A stretch of DNA of 64,000 nt from Eriocheir sinensis (Eukaryota; Arthropoda; Malacostraca; Decapoda; Varunidae), in NCBI RefSeq assembly GCF_024679095.1, contig NC_066517.1, forward strand, positions 24,545,040 to 24,609,039, in the 5' to 3' direction. This document shows positions 37,803-48,870 of the stretch, in pieces (position 1 is the stretch's first letter; the number at the start of each line of letters is the position of its first letter). The notes below the pieces were generated by a model. That model had not been told where the DNA came from and ran no database searches. It saw nothing but the letters and a program-made list of their open reading frames with translations. The position numbers were made by a program, and so were the translations under genes.

Positions 37803-38189
37803 TATTAGTGCTATTATTAGTGTTATTATTAGTGTTTTTAGTGTTAGTTCGAGAGCACTGTCTTTGGTAAGCTTTTCAGAGGCATAATTTTAGCTGTTTT
37901 TTCTTTCCACTTTAATTAAGCGAAAAATCGGAAAAAAAATATTGACGCAAAAAATTCACCTTGTCATCGCAAAAAAAATAAAAAATAAATCGAATCACAA
38001 CTTTACGAAACGTACACACAAACGCACATACACACACACACACATAACCAACACGCACATGGCTTTTCTCTCTCTCTCTCTCTCTCCCCTTGTCTCCGTC
38101 TCTCTCCGCCAAACTAAAAAAACAAAAAAAGACATTCGAATGGCAAACTTTTTCTCTCAACCGCTAATTTTCTTCTTTTTAGCTTCGGC

Positions 38190-38426
38190 GGTGGGGTGAG
38201 TTTGTGTGGGGGGGTGAAGGGGGGGTGTACCTGCTTCCGGTCGATGCCAGGTCCCGCCCCTCCTCGCCCGACCCCCCAGGTAACGGAGGCACGGTCACAG
38301 GTCACGTCAAGCAGGTCATACGTTACGTGAAAGTGACGGGAGTGTCGGCGCGCGCGGTCCTGCTCCCTCGACTGCTGGAGCGCTACTGGGAAAGCTTACT
38401 GAAGAAGACTCGCTTGTATCTGACTC

Positions 38427-38428
<2 letters not shown>
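38190..38428 (+). promoter_or_regulatory. GC-rich island with nuclear-receptor half-sites
   Basis: A CpG-containing unique island. CGGTCACAGGTCA (38292-38304) is a near-perfect DR1 element (two half-sites with one base between), and another AGGTCA lies at 38313-38318. GTTACGTGA and CACGTC are adjacent. DR1 sites are bound by HNF4 and RXR/USP-type receptors. The island is short and ends in a long TC tract. Both strands have open frames through it, but no splice site supports coding. Confidence 0.35.
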
Positions 38429-38429
<1 letters not shown>

Positions 38430-38512
<83 letters not shown>

Positions 38513-38626
38513 TTAAAATTGTATTGTTCATGTACCTCTCCATGTCAGAACCATCCGGTGTTTATGCGCGGGTCTGGCTGCCTCTCTGCCTGTCTGTTTG
38601 TGTTTTTATTTACCTGTCTGTCTGTC

Positions 38627-38690
<64 letters not shown>

Positions 38691-38712
38691 AGTGCCTTTC
38701 TGTGTATGTAAA

Positions 38713-38799
<87 letters not shown>

Positions 38800-38800
38800 G
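38430..38800. repeat. (CT)n, (GT)n and (CT)n series
   Basis: CT at 38430-38508, GT at 38628-38687, GT at 38717-38742, and CT at 38745-38793. 38510-38627 is unique and ends in TGTC repeats. Confidence 0.97.
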
Positions 38801-38931
38801 CCTCCCCCTCTCTCTCTCGTACCAGGGAAAAAACACTCTCTCTGGGAACACCGCGGCGTTGGTAATTAGCTCGTAACGATGGCAATTAACACACCGCACA
38901 AAAGGAGACGTGAATAAGCGAGGGAGATACC

Positions 38932-39542
<611 letters not shown>

Positions 39543-39777
39543 ATACCCTCATAACATACACCCCACACACCTCTATTGTCTAAACTAGCCAATTGTCCCT
39601 TAAATCAAGTGTAAATCTAATGAAGCGCTCGTTAGACTTAATATCCGCGTGAGTGATTACGTTAGTGGCATAGCTTATGGTCCGGGGTTATGTGTTTTAC
39701 CTTTGTGGTGTGTTATTTACTGTTTTTTATCGCGTAGCTTTAGTGAATTTTCCTAGGAAGTTTGGAATTTCTGATAA

Positions 39778-39901
<124 letters not shown>

Positions 39902-40014
39902 AGGATGTATGACTTGAAGGTAAGGAATGTATTGATGGTAGTATTTTCTTTGTCTAACTTGGGAATTCTAAGTTACAGTATTATTACATTTTTTATGTGG
40001 TAGAGGTTCGCGAA

Positions 40015-40425
40015 AGTCGAGGTAGATTGATAGATAGAAAAAATAAATATGTATGACGATAGATAGATAGAGCAATTGATAGATATAAGTAGATTGAAAA
40101 TAGATGAAGGGATGGATTGAAAGATAGATAGAGAGACAGACAGACTGACAGATAGACAGAAACTGAAGAAAAACGAGACATATACAGAGAAAAAAAATAT
40201 AGATGTTTTCATATAGAGATAAACACTCATACATACAAGCAAACATACGAAACAGCAATCATATCACGGTGAAATACATACACGCACACATACACACATA
40301 CACACATACAAACAAGCAATCACACATACCATCAAGTCACACACAAACACACACACATACAGAAAGAAACATAGAAGAAAAAAATAAGACGAAATCAGCG
40401 AGCAAGCGAGAGCGAGAGAGAGAGA
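40015..40425. repeat. Degenerate GATA and ACAC/ACAT repeats
   Basis: GATAGA words at 40025-40160, ACAC/CATAC words at 40270-40370 and GAGCGAGAGA at 40400-40430. 40435-40660 is unique and includes a perfect 6-bp-stem hairpin AACGCGCTTCGCGTT at 40526-40540. Confidence 0.85.
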
Positions 40426-40748
40426 GGGAAAGAAATGAAGCAGAACTCCAAATATTCCCGGAATGATCGACTCGGAACAATTACTAATCTTCCCCCGCGC
40501 GGCGATGTTGAAGTAGTCTACGGAGAACGCGCTTCGCGTTTCACTAATTCGTCTCTCCTTTAATTCCCTCCAGATTATTTTCGGTCTTTATTCTCCATGA
40601 CTGAAGGGTTCCGGATCGACTTGCAGCTTATACTTATTGGCTTTCCAGATTTAGGTAGGTAGATAAATAGATATATACATAGAGGGAGAGAGAGAGATTA
40701 GATATGCGTTTTTTATATAGTTCATTGTAAAAAGGTAGATAAATAGAT

Positions 40749-40750
<2 letters not shown>

Positions 40751-40844
<94 letters not shown>

Positions 40845-40896
40845 CATACCAGCTGAAGCATTTCGTTGACAGAGAGATATTGAGATTGGCAGATAG

Positions 40897-40943
<47 letters not shown>
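40751..40943. repeat. (AG)44 and (AC)22
   Basis: AG run at 40751-40839 and AC run at 40900-40942. A GATA/GAGA patch precedes at 40655-40700. Confidence 0.97.
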
Positions 40944-40944
<1 letters not shown>

Positions 40945-41243
40945 ACGTACACACACCACCCTCCTCCTTCCCTTCTATCCCCCCACCCACACACACAGAC
41001 AACAAACACAGACAGAAACATCCTCATTTCCAAACCTATTCTCATGTTCCTCTGTCTCTCTGTGTTGTGTGCGGGTCGTGGCTCAGCGCGATTTGCTACT
41101 TTCCAGGCATTTGTAGCGAAATATTCCTTTGGTGTAGTCAGAGTGTGCGAGCGTGTCTGTGTTCCTTTGTCGCTTTTACCTTGTTGAGACTTAAACCTCG
41201 CCGCATTTTGTTGAGCGCGAGTGATGTAATGTAGAATAACACG

Positions 41244-41875
41244 GAGGAGGAGGAGGAGGAGGAGGAGGAGGAGGAGGAGGAGGAGGAGGAGGAGGAGGAG
41301 GAGACAATAGAACGAAGAGGAGGAAGGTGGAAGAGGGAACTGAAGAGAGATGAAAAGAAATATGAGATAGAGGAGGTGAAAGAGGAGATGGGAGGAGAGG
41401 AATGGAGAGGAGAGGAAAAGAGTGGAGAGGGAGGAAGAAAATGAAGAAGAAAGAAGACAGGGAACAAGAGGAAGATGAAGAGAAAGAAGAGGAGGAATCA
41501 GAAGAGGAAAACGAAAAGAAAGATAAGAAAGGAAGAGAGAAGGGGAGAGATGAAGATGAAGAAAAAGAAGAGGAGGAATCAGAAGAGAAAAACGAAGAGA
41601 AAGATAAGAAAGGAAGAGAGGAGGGGGAGGAGGATTAGGAGGAGTCGAAAGAGGAGGAGGAGGAGGAGGAGGAGGGAGGAGCAGGAGGAAGGCTAGAATT
41701 AGGATTACTTCAGGTTCGAATTAGAAGGAATAGGATTAGGAAGAGGAAAAAGAAAGGTGAAGAGAGTTTCGAATATCAGGAGGAGGAGGAGGAGGAGGAG
41801 GAGGAGGAGGAGGAGGAGGAGGAGAAGAAGAAGAAGAAGAAGAAGAAGAAGAAGAAGAAGAAGAAGAAGAAGAAA
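41244..41875. repeat. (GGA)n, 81-bp purine duplication, (GGA)-(GAA) junction
   Basis: GGA at 41244-41304. An 81-bp unit beginning GAGGAGGAATCAGAAGAG is duplicated at 41489 and 41570. GGA at 41779-41825 switches directly to GAA at 41826-41873. The 81-bp step keeps an acidic open frame (Glu/Lys-rich), which looks like a repeat product, not a gene. Confidence 0.94.
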
Positions 41876-42114
41876 ATGGATAAGGACGTAACTGATTAAC
41901 TCTTTTTTTTCGTTTATATTATTATTGTTATCTTTGTTCATATAATTTTTGGTTTTGAATAATTACACTTTTTTTTTTCTCCCCTTTCCTTTATTCTCGT
42001 TTCGTATAAATATTAACTTTTTTGGTCCCTTCATCTATTTCCTCAACTATTTGTCAACGTTCCTCTATTTCACATTTATTTATTTGCGTGTGTCCAATTT
42101 ATTACTGTTATTAT

Positions 42115-42660
42115 TTTCAACGTGTATCTGAAAAGTGCTTTGGCTGAACTTTTGACCTTTGCAACAATGCCACGTTTTTCGAACTTGTAATTGTTTATAT
42201 ATGTTCTTTTACCGACCAACTCGTGTATGACATTTTTTCCACGTATTTTCTATACATATTCTATTCACATTTTAATAATCTTTTCTCTTGTTTCTGGAAT
42301 ATATTTTAAAAGTTCTAAGTTTTGCAACATTATCATTTCTTTTTCCAAATTTTGCATATCAACTCCTCTATAATATAATTTTTCAACGTTTTTTCTACAT
42401 ATATGCTAGTTACATTTTATTATATTTTCACGTATTTCTGGAGCGTATTTATGAATTATTAAGTTTTCCGATATTCTCATTTCTTTCTCATCACTACACA
42501 AAATATTTTCGTCCCACACACACGGCTATATTATCCTCACATTCTGATCTGCTAAATTGTCCAATGATTTATTTTGATCGTGTTTGAGAAATATGTTTTT
42601 GACTGACAGACTTTCTGAGCCTCGCAATATTGTCACGTCTGTTTTTCATTATGAGTCGTC
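42115..42660. repeat. Tandem array, four diverged units of 144-166 bp
   Basis: The order (G/T)T(A/T)TCTG(A/G)A, then AAGT(T/G), (G/C)C(A/G)A(C/T)A(T/A)T(G/C)(C/T)CA, CATATAT/ATATGT recurs with anchors at 42125, 42291, 42435 and about 42581 (steps 166, 144 and 146). The middle two copies align best across CATTTTA(A/T)(T/A)AT and TCATTTCTTT(T/C)(T/C). Confidence 0.75.
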
Positions 42661-42985
42661 AAAAACACGACTTTCCGCACGTTTCTCCGCCCTTCGTCCG
42701 TGTCTCAGCGGCGTCAAGGGCGGCGCTGCGTGGGGTTGGACTCGCCTCTCGTGTGTCAGAATGGTTCGCTCACGTTGATACGATTCCTAACGCGTGTCCG
42801 GCAGTCAGGCAATTTCAGCGGCAAGAAATGAAAGACGTCCGGCGCGTAAGATTCTCGAAAAATACTTAAACACGGGGGGAAATCTTGACTTGTGTCCCGC
42901 AGTATGCATGACACCAATTTTTTCTTCCCCTATCTTGTTCGTGTCGGGTTTTATACTGGCTCTGGTGTTGGATAGATTGTTGGTG
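42661..42985. other. Unique CpG-rich island
   Basis: 42660-42870 is unique and CpG-rich (many CGTC, GGCG and CGCG words) against AT-rich neighbours. No splice-supported exon was found. It could be a promoter-type island. Confidence 0.3.
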
Positions 42986-43155
42986 ATTGTACTACTACTA
43001 CTACTACCACTACTACTACTACTACTGCTGCTGTTGATACTACTACTAATACTTTTTTCTTCTTTTTCGTGTTCTTTTTTTTCTGTTCTTTTCTTCTTGT
43101 TTTCTTGTTCTTTTTGTCTTTGTTCTTCTTGTCTTTTTCTTCTACTACTAATATA

Positions 43156-43188
<33 letters not shown>

Positions 43189-43420
43189 GCTGCTGATACT
43201 ACTACTAATACTTTTTTCTTTTTCGTGTTCTTTTTCTTTTCTTCATTTTCTTGTTTTTCTTGTGCTTCTTGTTCTTGTTCTTCTTTTTCTTCTTCTTCTA
43301 CTACTACTATAACTACTACTACAAATACTACTACTACTACTACTTCTACCACCACCACCACCACCACCCTAACCACCGCCACACTACCATTACCACCACC
43401 ACCACCACCACCACCATCAT
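42986..43420. repeat. (CTA)n and TTCTTG repeats in duplicated blocks, then (CCA)n
   Basis: A compound block of CTA repeats, GCTG(C/T)TG, ATACTACTACTAATACTTTT and TTCTTGTTCTT text occurs twice (42990-43140, 43142-43290). CTA then CCA repeats run to 43425. Confidence 0.92.
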
Positions 43421-43684
43421 CACAGCACTCCCTCACCTTCCCCACCAACACCAACGCAAGACCCAACCCAACCCAGCCCAGCCCCGACACGTTCCACAAT
43501 AACAGTTCCAAGCCATCCCTTACCAGCCAGGACACTTTTCTTACCTGGCGGAAAAGGAAAAGTGGGAATACGACGTCGTCAGGTGTAACAGGAGGTCCTT
43601 TGTCCCCGATGAGATGCAATTAGGCGTGATACAGGTAATGAGAGGGCGGGGGACAGGTGAGGTGGAAGGAGGAAAGGGAGGAAA

Positions 43685-44055
43685 GAAAGGGATAGGTTAA
43701 GTTAGGTTAGGTTAGAGAAAGGAGAGCGAAGGAAAGGAAGATAGGGAAGGGATATGCTATGTTATGATATGTTAGGTTAGAGAAAGGATGGCGAAGGAAA
43801 GGAAGGAAGGAAGGAAAAGGTATGTTAAGTTAGAGAAGGAGGGGGTAAGGTAAGGTAAAAGGGTGAAGGGGAGGGAAGGGAAAGGGGTTAGGTAAGCTAG
43901 AAGGTAGAGGGAAGCAGGGGAAGGGATAGCTTACGTTAGGTTAGGTTAGAGGAAGTAAGAGGGAGAGGGAAGGCAAGGTAGAAGGTAGAGGGAAAAAGGG
44001 AAAGGGATAGATTACATTAGGTTAGCTTAGAGAAATTAGAAGGGAAAGGGATGTG
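43685..44055. repeat. Purine-rich minisatellite with TTAGG words
   Basis: GTTAGAGAAAGGA-type anchors at 43711, 43776, 43829, 43945 and 44024 (steps 65, 53, 116 and 79). Several are preceded by AAGTTAGGTTAGGTTAG or similar, that is two to three TTAGG repeats, the arthropod telomere unit. Confidence 0.75.
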
Positions 44056-44076
44056 GAAGGACGAAAGAATTGTTGG

Positions 44077-44079
<3 letters not shown>

Positions 44080-44136
<57 letters not shown>

Positions 44137-44460
44137 TAACTCGTTACCTCTTAGCAGAAGCTCCTTGGGTAACTCCTGCTTTAAATAGAACTACTTACTC
44201 CTCCTCTGACTCCCCCTCCATTCCCCCCCAAGCCCTCCTGACCTCTTGACCTCTCAGTAGAACCTCCTTTGCTAACTCCTTCTGCTTCAAATAGAAATGC
44301 TTACAACTCCTCTTCCTCCTTCTCCTCCTCCTTCTCTCCCTTTCTCCCTCCCCTCCAAGTCTTCCTCTCGACCTTCTTCCTCCTCCTGCTTTCCTCCTCC
44401 TCTCAACCTCTTAGCGTAACCTCGTAATTGCATCTCTCCTCCTCTGCGCCCTTTATCCAA
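44080..44460. repeat. (CT)n, then triplicated pyrimidine module
   Basis: CT at 44080-44133. ACCTCTTAGC(A/G)(G/T)AA.CTCC occurs at 44146, 44249 and 44406. The first two continue CTAACTCCT and CTT(C/T)AAATAGAA, so they are copies about 103 bp apart. Confidence 0.8.
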
Positions 44461-44699
44461 TTAAACTTGTTTCCTAATGTCACCTTCATCCCTTATAACG
44501 ACCGAAAGAAGAGGGGAAAAGAGAAGGTGAAGGAATGGGCGAGGGGACAGAGAGAGAGGGAGAGAGGGAGGTAGAGAGGGAGAGAGGGGGAGAGGGGGAG
44601 AGGGGAGGTAACTTTTAAGTCCCCCTTTACTTACTTCTCTTAATTTCTCTTACTTACTGTTTCCATTTGTCACACCGATCCTCTGTGGCTTAAGGGAAG

Positions 44700-45235
44700 A
44701 GAAGAGAGAGAAAGGGAATGGACTTAAGGTGAGGGGAGAGGAAGGCGGGTATTCAAATTATCAGAACCCCCATTGTTTGCCTCCTCCCCCTTACCATGTC
44801 TCTTTAAATTCCTAAGGGTAGAGTTCAGTGTAAAGGGAGTGGGTTTAAAGGAAATCTCGGACTATCCCCATATACTGTGTTCCCTTAAATTTCCCCTCAC
44901 TGTCCCTTTGCTTCCCTTTAAGCGCTTAAGGGGAGAGTGGAGTGTAAGGGTAATGGGTTTAAGGGGAATTCCTATTATCAGAACCCCAATTTAGGACTCC
45001 ACCCCCTTACTGTGTCCCCTTAAACCTCCCTTCACTCTCCCTTTGCTCCCTTTAAAACGCCCAAGGGGAGAGGTGAGTGCGAGGGGAATGGGTTTAAAGG
45101 GAGGCATAAAAATTATCAGAACCTCCCTTTAGAACTCTCCCCTCCCTTGCTGTCTCCCCTTAAACTTCCTTTCACTGTCCCTTTTCTCCCTTTAATGTTC
45201 TAAGGGAGTGTGAGGGAAATGGGTTTAAGGGACTA
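44700..45235. repeat. Tandem array of 112-135 bp units with internal palindromes
   Basis: The anchor TGGGTTTAA(A/G)GG (TGGACTTAAGG in the first) has its GG at about 44729, 44841, 44955, 45090 and 45221. Each unit contains CCCCTTAAA on one side and TTAAGGGGAG on the other, so each can fold. The clearest case is TTAAGCGCTTAA, a perfect palindrome at 44918-44929. ATTATCAGAACC(C/T) is another shared box. 44461-44699 before it is purine-rich. Confidence 0.9.
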
Positions 45236-45289
45236 TTGATGTGATTCGCTCCGTTCTTGTTATAGCATAAGACGAAGGGTTGGGATTTA

Positions 45290-45594
45290 TGGTCGGTTTG
45301 TGTGTGCGAGTGTAAATGTGCGAATTGACTGGCTATCGTGTGTGTGTGTGCGCGTGTGTGAGTGTGTGTGTGGGTGGGTGGGCGGGTGGGTTGGTGTGTG
45401 TGTGTGTCTGTGTGTCTGTGTGTCGGTGCGTGGGTGGGTGTTGGGGGTGGGTCTTGTGTATGTATTTGGGTGTGAATATGTGTTAAAATTTATAGTTATT
45501 GATTCATATTTTTTCGGTGATTCAGTGTCGTGTTTCCATCATCATCTGTCTTCTTTTATTCTTTAGACCCATGTGTCTTGTGTGTGGGGAGTAT

Positions 45595-45644
<50 letters not shown>

Positions 45645-45735
45645 ATTTTTTCGTTTTTTTTGTGTGTTTCCATCTTTAGTTTCTATGTGCGTGGTGTTAT
45701 TTGTGTGCGTTATTTATTACGTGCAGTATTAGGTA

Positions 45736-45800
<65 letters not shown>
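45290..45800. repeat. GT-rich stretch with two pure (GT)n tracts
   Basis: Irregular GTGTGCGTG text at 45298-45470, pure GT at 45597-45641 and 45738-45799. Confidence 0.95.
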
Positions 45801-45802
<2 letters not shown>

Positions 45803-46099
45803 AAATAGCCTGTGTTATTGTGTTTGTTATTTTCTTTCTTTCCATTTGTTTTGTGTTTCTATACTATCTGTGTAAACCTGCCCCCCTCTTCTCTCTCTCT
45901 CTCTCTTTTTCTCCCTTTATCCATTTATTTATGTAACTTTTGTCAGGAGGACGACATGCCGAGCAACCCTCCAGACGGAACGATTTGCTTTGGACACTTT
46001 AACCCGTCATAAGCACATTATACGTTTACCAAAATTTGGCACTGGATCGGCGCTTATAAGTACATGTTAATCGTCCAGAAGTTTTTGTATTTTCATTAT

Positions 46100-46303
46100 C
46101 TACATTTCGGGTGGAAACGACTCGCCGCGCCGTCCCGCGAGGCTTGGCAGCCACTGGAGTCGAGAGTCTAGACGCGTGTACAATTACAGGAACAAGACGC
46201 GTCACACACCCAGCCGCTGTCTGACGCTGAGGGTGAGGGACCGTCCCTCAGTCCTACCGGAACGCCAGTGGCTGTTAATGTCTATTTCCTCCTCTCCCTT
46301 AAG
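46100..46303 (+). other. Possible non-coding first exon (CpG-rich) with splice donor
   Basis: Unique CpG-rich sequence ending AAG followed by GTACGT at 46304, which matches the donor consensus in all but one position. A TATAAG word lies upstream at 46055-46060. Inside, CAGCCACTGG (46148) and CCAGTGGCTG (46265) are a perfect 10-bp inverted pair, and TGAGGGACCGTCCCTCA (46234-46250) is a 7-bp-stem hairpin. The right edge is the donor and the left edge is a guess. It is proposed only because an acceptor and a start codon follow within 140 bp. Confidence 0.3.
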
Positions 46304-46442
46304 GTACGTACAATTGCAATGAAACATTATATAATATTGTATATTATTGTTTATCTCTTCACTTAACTGTGTGTGATAAAAGCATCCTAAGTGTCATCCA
46401 CTGTTTTCTGCCTCACAGTGAAGTGACGCCTACATACATATA

Positions 46443-46522
46443 ATGGAGCCGAAAAATAAGAAGTGCAAGAATCATCAAACAATCAGTAAAGATTTCTGCA
46501 GACAAAACGGAGCTGCCAACAG
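46443..46522 (+). CDS. Possible first coding exon of an unknown protein
   Basis: The acceptor TGTTTTCTGCCTCACAG ends at 46418, and 24 bp later an ATG at 46443 lies in good context (A at -3, G at +4). The frame runs 26 codons beginning MEPKNKKCKN and ending NGAAN, then meets CAACAG followed by GTTTGT (donor at 46523, an acceptable but not strong match). With the upstream segment ending at 46303 this makes a 115-bp intron and a classical 5' UTR exon plus start-codon exon. The peptide is basic and has two cysteines. I do not recognise a family. Read-through without splicing gives a stop after 34 codons. Either exon could be chance; the ordered set donor, acceptor, Kozak ATG, donor is the support. 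Confidence 0.3.
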
Positions 46523-46565
46523 GTTTGTCGAGTTTACTTATTACTAAAAAGTCCACTATCTTGTA

Positions 46566-46632
46566 CAGGGGCGGATCTAGGGGGGTTGTAAAGATTGTGC
46601 CCTACCTAACTGAAATCCTGGCTACTCCCCTG
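46566..46632. mobile_element. Very short hAT-like MITE
   Basis: The left end CAGGGGCGGATCTAGG and the reverse complement of the right end (CAGGGGAGTAGCCAGG) match at 12 of 16 positions and start with CAGGGG, typical of hAT-type terminal inverted repeats. The interior reads GTAAAGATTGTGCCCTACCT. At 67 bp it is extremely small. No 8-bp target duplication is evident (flanks TCTTGTA and GACCTATC differ), so it is an old or damaged copy. Confidence 0.55.
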
Positions 46633-46639
46633 GACCTAT

Positions 46640-47340
46640 CTACCCTTATTGATAGATCGTTTGGTAGATAGATGGATTGATGGAGCGGTTGGCAGTTTGA
46701 TAGATGCGTGTGTGAAAGAGAGGAAGATAGATGACTGAACTGGCGGAGAGGTGAGCAATTATCTTTCAATCTCGTGTTGTTAGAGGTAAACGGAGAAGCT
46801 TTAGTTGTGCGCTTGTTATGTATAATTTTCCTCCTTCCTGTTCTGTGTTATATTATTTTTGCTTTTCTTTTTTATTTGTGTGCGTTTATGTGATATTTTT
46901 TGCATGTTCTTCTTATGCTTCTATTCCTTCCTTCCTTCCTTCCTTCCTTCAGTCATTTATTGCATTGTTCTTTCTTTCATTCTTCATTTCTTAATCTTTT
47001 CCTAACTACTTTTTTGTGGTCATGTTTAAGGTTTTTTTTTTTTCTTCCTTCCTTCATTTATCTTTTGTATTGCTCTTTCTTTCCTTTCCTATGTACTATT
47101 TTCCTCTTTCTTGTTCAGTGTTGTTTTAATGTTTTGGTTTTCTTTTTCTTTTTATGCGTTGTCGTGATATTTTGCTGCAGTTCCGGGCAGCGAACACAAT
47201 TATCTTATCACATTATCTTATTCAATGCTTCGTAACCTATTCCGAATTCCGAACTTCTTGTGGTCATGTTTAGGATTGTCTAGCGCTCCTTTACGTTGGT
47301 TCTTTCTTGTTTTCCTTCCTTCTTTCACTCAGTTACATTA
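46640..47340. other. GATA-like patch, then T-rich low-complexity DNA
   Basis: GATAGAT words at 46655-46740, then T-rich DNA with CCTT repeats at 46926-46951. Phrases such as TGTGGTCATGTTTA(A/G)G occur twice (47016, 47259), as do TTTCTTCCTTCCTTCATTTA-like strings, suggesting old duplication. No gene seen. Confidence 0.6.
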
Positions 47341-47389
47341 GCATTGCTCTTTCTTACGTTACCTTATCATATCGGGAAGGCTGTCACAC

Positions 47390-48020
47390 TTATGAGCCTT
47401 TTGCATCTCTCTTCCCTCTCCATATCTACACTCACGAGCTCATTTTTCATCATCTGGCATTTTTCAATCGCTACGAACACATTTTGGGTATTCGATGGCA
47501 TTCATTACTCACTGGAAGCGAAAAGAGAGGAGCAAAGGGAGTTAAAGGAGAGGAAACCAGAGGAGAAAACAGGGAGAAGTCAAAGAAAGGAGGAAAGGGA
47601 AGAGAAGAAAACAAAGAAAAAACCCACGCCACCAATTACCAGTATAAATTTTTGTGGTCTCCCCTTTATCTTTACCTCCAGTCGCATACAGGTCGGCCCT
47701 GACTCCTGCTCAGCCTCCCTCTTCCTTCTATAATTCACCCTTTTATATGCACGAATATCCCTTCTATTTTTTTTATTTATTCCCGGCCGAGTCTTGCCTG
47801 GAAAAATGCGAAGGAAAACGTTTACTTCTGTGTTGTGTACTTTCTTTTATTTTATCAGGCCTGGCTTTGCTCTTCTTAGTATATTCATCTTCCCTCTCTC
47901 CCCACCCACATGTACTCACTGTCATACGAGCTCATTATGTGTCATCTTTTGGTAATTTTTCTAACACTACGAGCATCTCTTGGTATTCGATTTCATTCAT
48001 TATTGACTGCCAGCGAACAT
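47390..48020 (+). repeat. Diverged ~490-bp duplication (modules A and B)
   Basis: Module A, CGAGCTCATT...CATC...CTACGA(A/G)CA...GGTATTCGAT(G/T)...CATTCATTA, followed by ACTG..AGCGAA, occurs at 47434-47522 and 47930-48018, about 495 bp apart. Module B, ending in GGAAAAATGCGAAGGAAAAC, sits between them at 47721-47820 and has a second copy at 51011-51104. The 145-codon plus-strand frame (47296-47733) spans these repeats and is not supported as a gene. Confidence 0.7.
47721..47820 (+). repeat. Interspersed module B, copy 1
   Basis: Shares with 51011-51104 the boxes TATAATTCAC(C/A)CTTTTATATG, CACGA, TCCCTTCTATTTTTT, ATTCCCGGCCGAGTCT and GGAAAAATGCGAAGGAAAAC in the same order and spacing. The region before it (GTCTCCCCTTTAT... 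TGACTCCTGCTCAGCC, 47657-47715) is matched at 49473-49540. The class of element is unknown. Confidence 0.75.
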
Positions 48021-48239
48021 GAGTCAAAAAATGGATTATCACAACACTCCCTCAACTCTCAATGAACGACATAACGAAGCTGTCGCAATATCGTGAGCTT
48101 TGTCAGTGTCAGGGGTCGATAGAGTGTCCCATTGCGCCATGGCTATATAAATGGTCGCTCCCTCCCTGCCAATTATGAAGTGTGAGCCATGTTATGAACC
48201 AACTCCTGCTAGTATTGGCGATGATTTGGAAATGAGGTG

Positions 48240-48870
48240 ATGAATGACGGAAAAAAAGGAGGAAATATGGGAATCAGTAAAGAGAAAACAAGGAAACGAA
48301 GAAATGAATGAAGGAATGGAGTAGAAACATGAAAGGAAACGTGGAATCTGTAAAGAGGAAACAAAAAAGGAAGAAATGAATGAAGGAATGAAGTTGAAAC
48401 AGGAAAGAAAATGTGGGAACCAATAAAGAGGAAAGAAAAAAGAAAGTAAGGAAGAAATGAACGAGGGTACGAGGTGAAAAGGGAAGGAAATATGGGAATA
48501 AGTAAAGAGGAAAGAGGAAAGAAAAGAAGGAAGAAATGAACGACGACACGAAGTAGAGATGGAAGGGAATGTTGAAAGAATTAAAGAGGAAAGAAGAAAG
48601 AAAAGAAGGAAGAAATGAACGACGAAACGAAGTAGAAAGGGAAGGAAATGTCGAAAGAAGTAAAGAGGAAAGAGGAAAAAAAAGAAGGAAGAAATGAACG
48701 AACGAAACGAAGTAGAAATGGAAGTAAATGTCGAAAGAAGTGAAGAGGAAAGAAGGAAGAAAAGAAGGAAGCAGTGAACGACGAAACGAAGGAGAAATGG
48801 AAGGAAATATGGAAAAAAGGTGAAGAGAAAAGAATAAAGACAAGAAAAGAAGGAAAAATGGAAGGAAAGA
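48240..48870. repeat. Purine-rich array, eight units of ~69-89 bp
   Basis: T(A/G)AAGAG(G/A)AAA anchors at 48278, 48351, 48424, 48493, 48582, 48661, 48741 and 48821. Units share GAAGAAATGAA(C/T)GA, GAA(A/G)TAGAAA and GGAAGGAAAT(G/A)T. The minus-strand Phe/Ser-rich frame is a product of the repeat. Confidence 0.92.

Noticed and set aside
41402..41638. Acidic Glu/Lys-rich frame with 27-residue repeat
   Set aside because: It results from an 81-bp duplication of purine DNA. Flanking GGA/GAA repeats and lack of splice signals argue against a gene.
43520..43623. Possible exon on either strand (plus acceptor CCTTACCAGCCAG ending 43530; minus donor GTAAGA at 43550)
   Set aside because: Signals point both ways, the plus frame ends within about 30 codons and neither peptide is recognisable.
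47296..47733. 145-codon plus-strand frame with hydrophobic start
   Set aside because: It crosses two modules that are duplicated elsewhere in the window with frame-disrupting differences, and a GA-rich stretch supplies its Lys/Glu segment.
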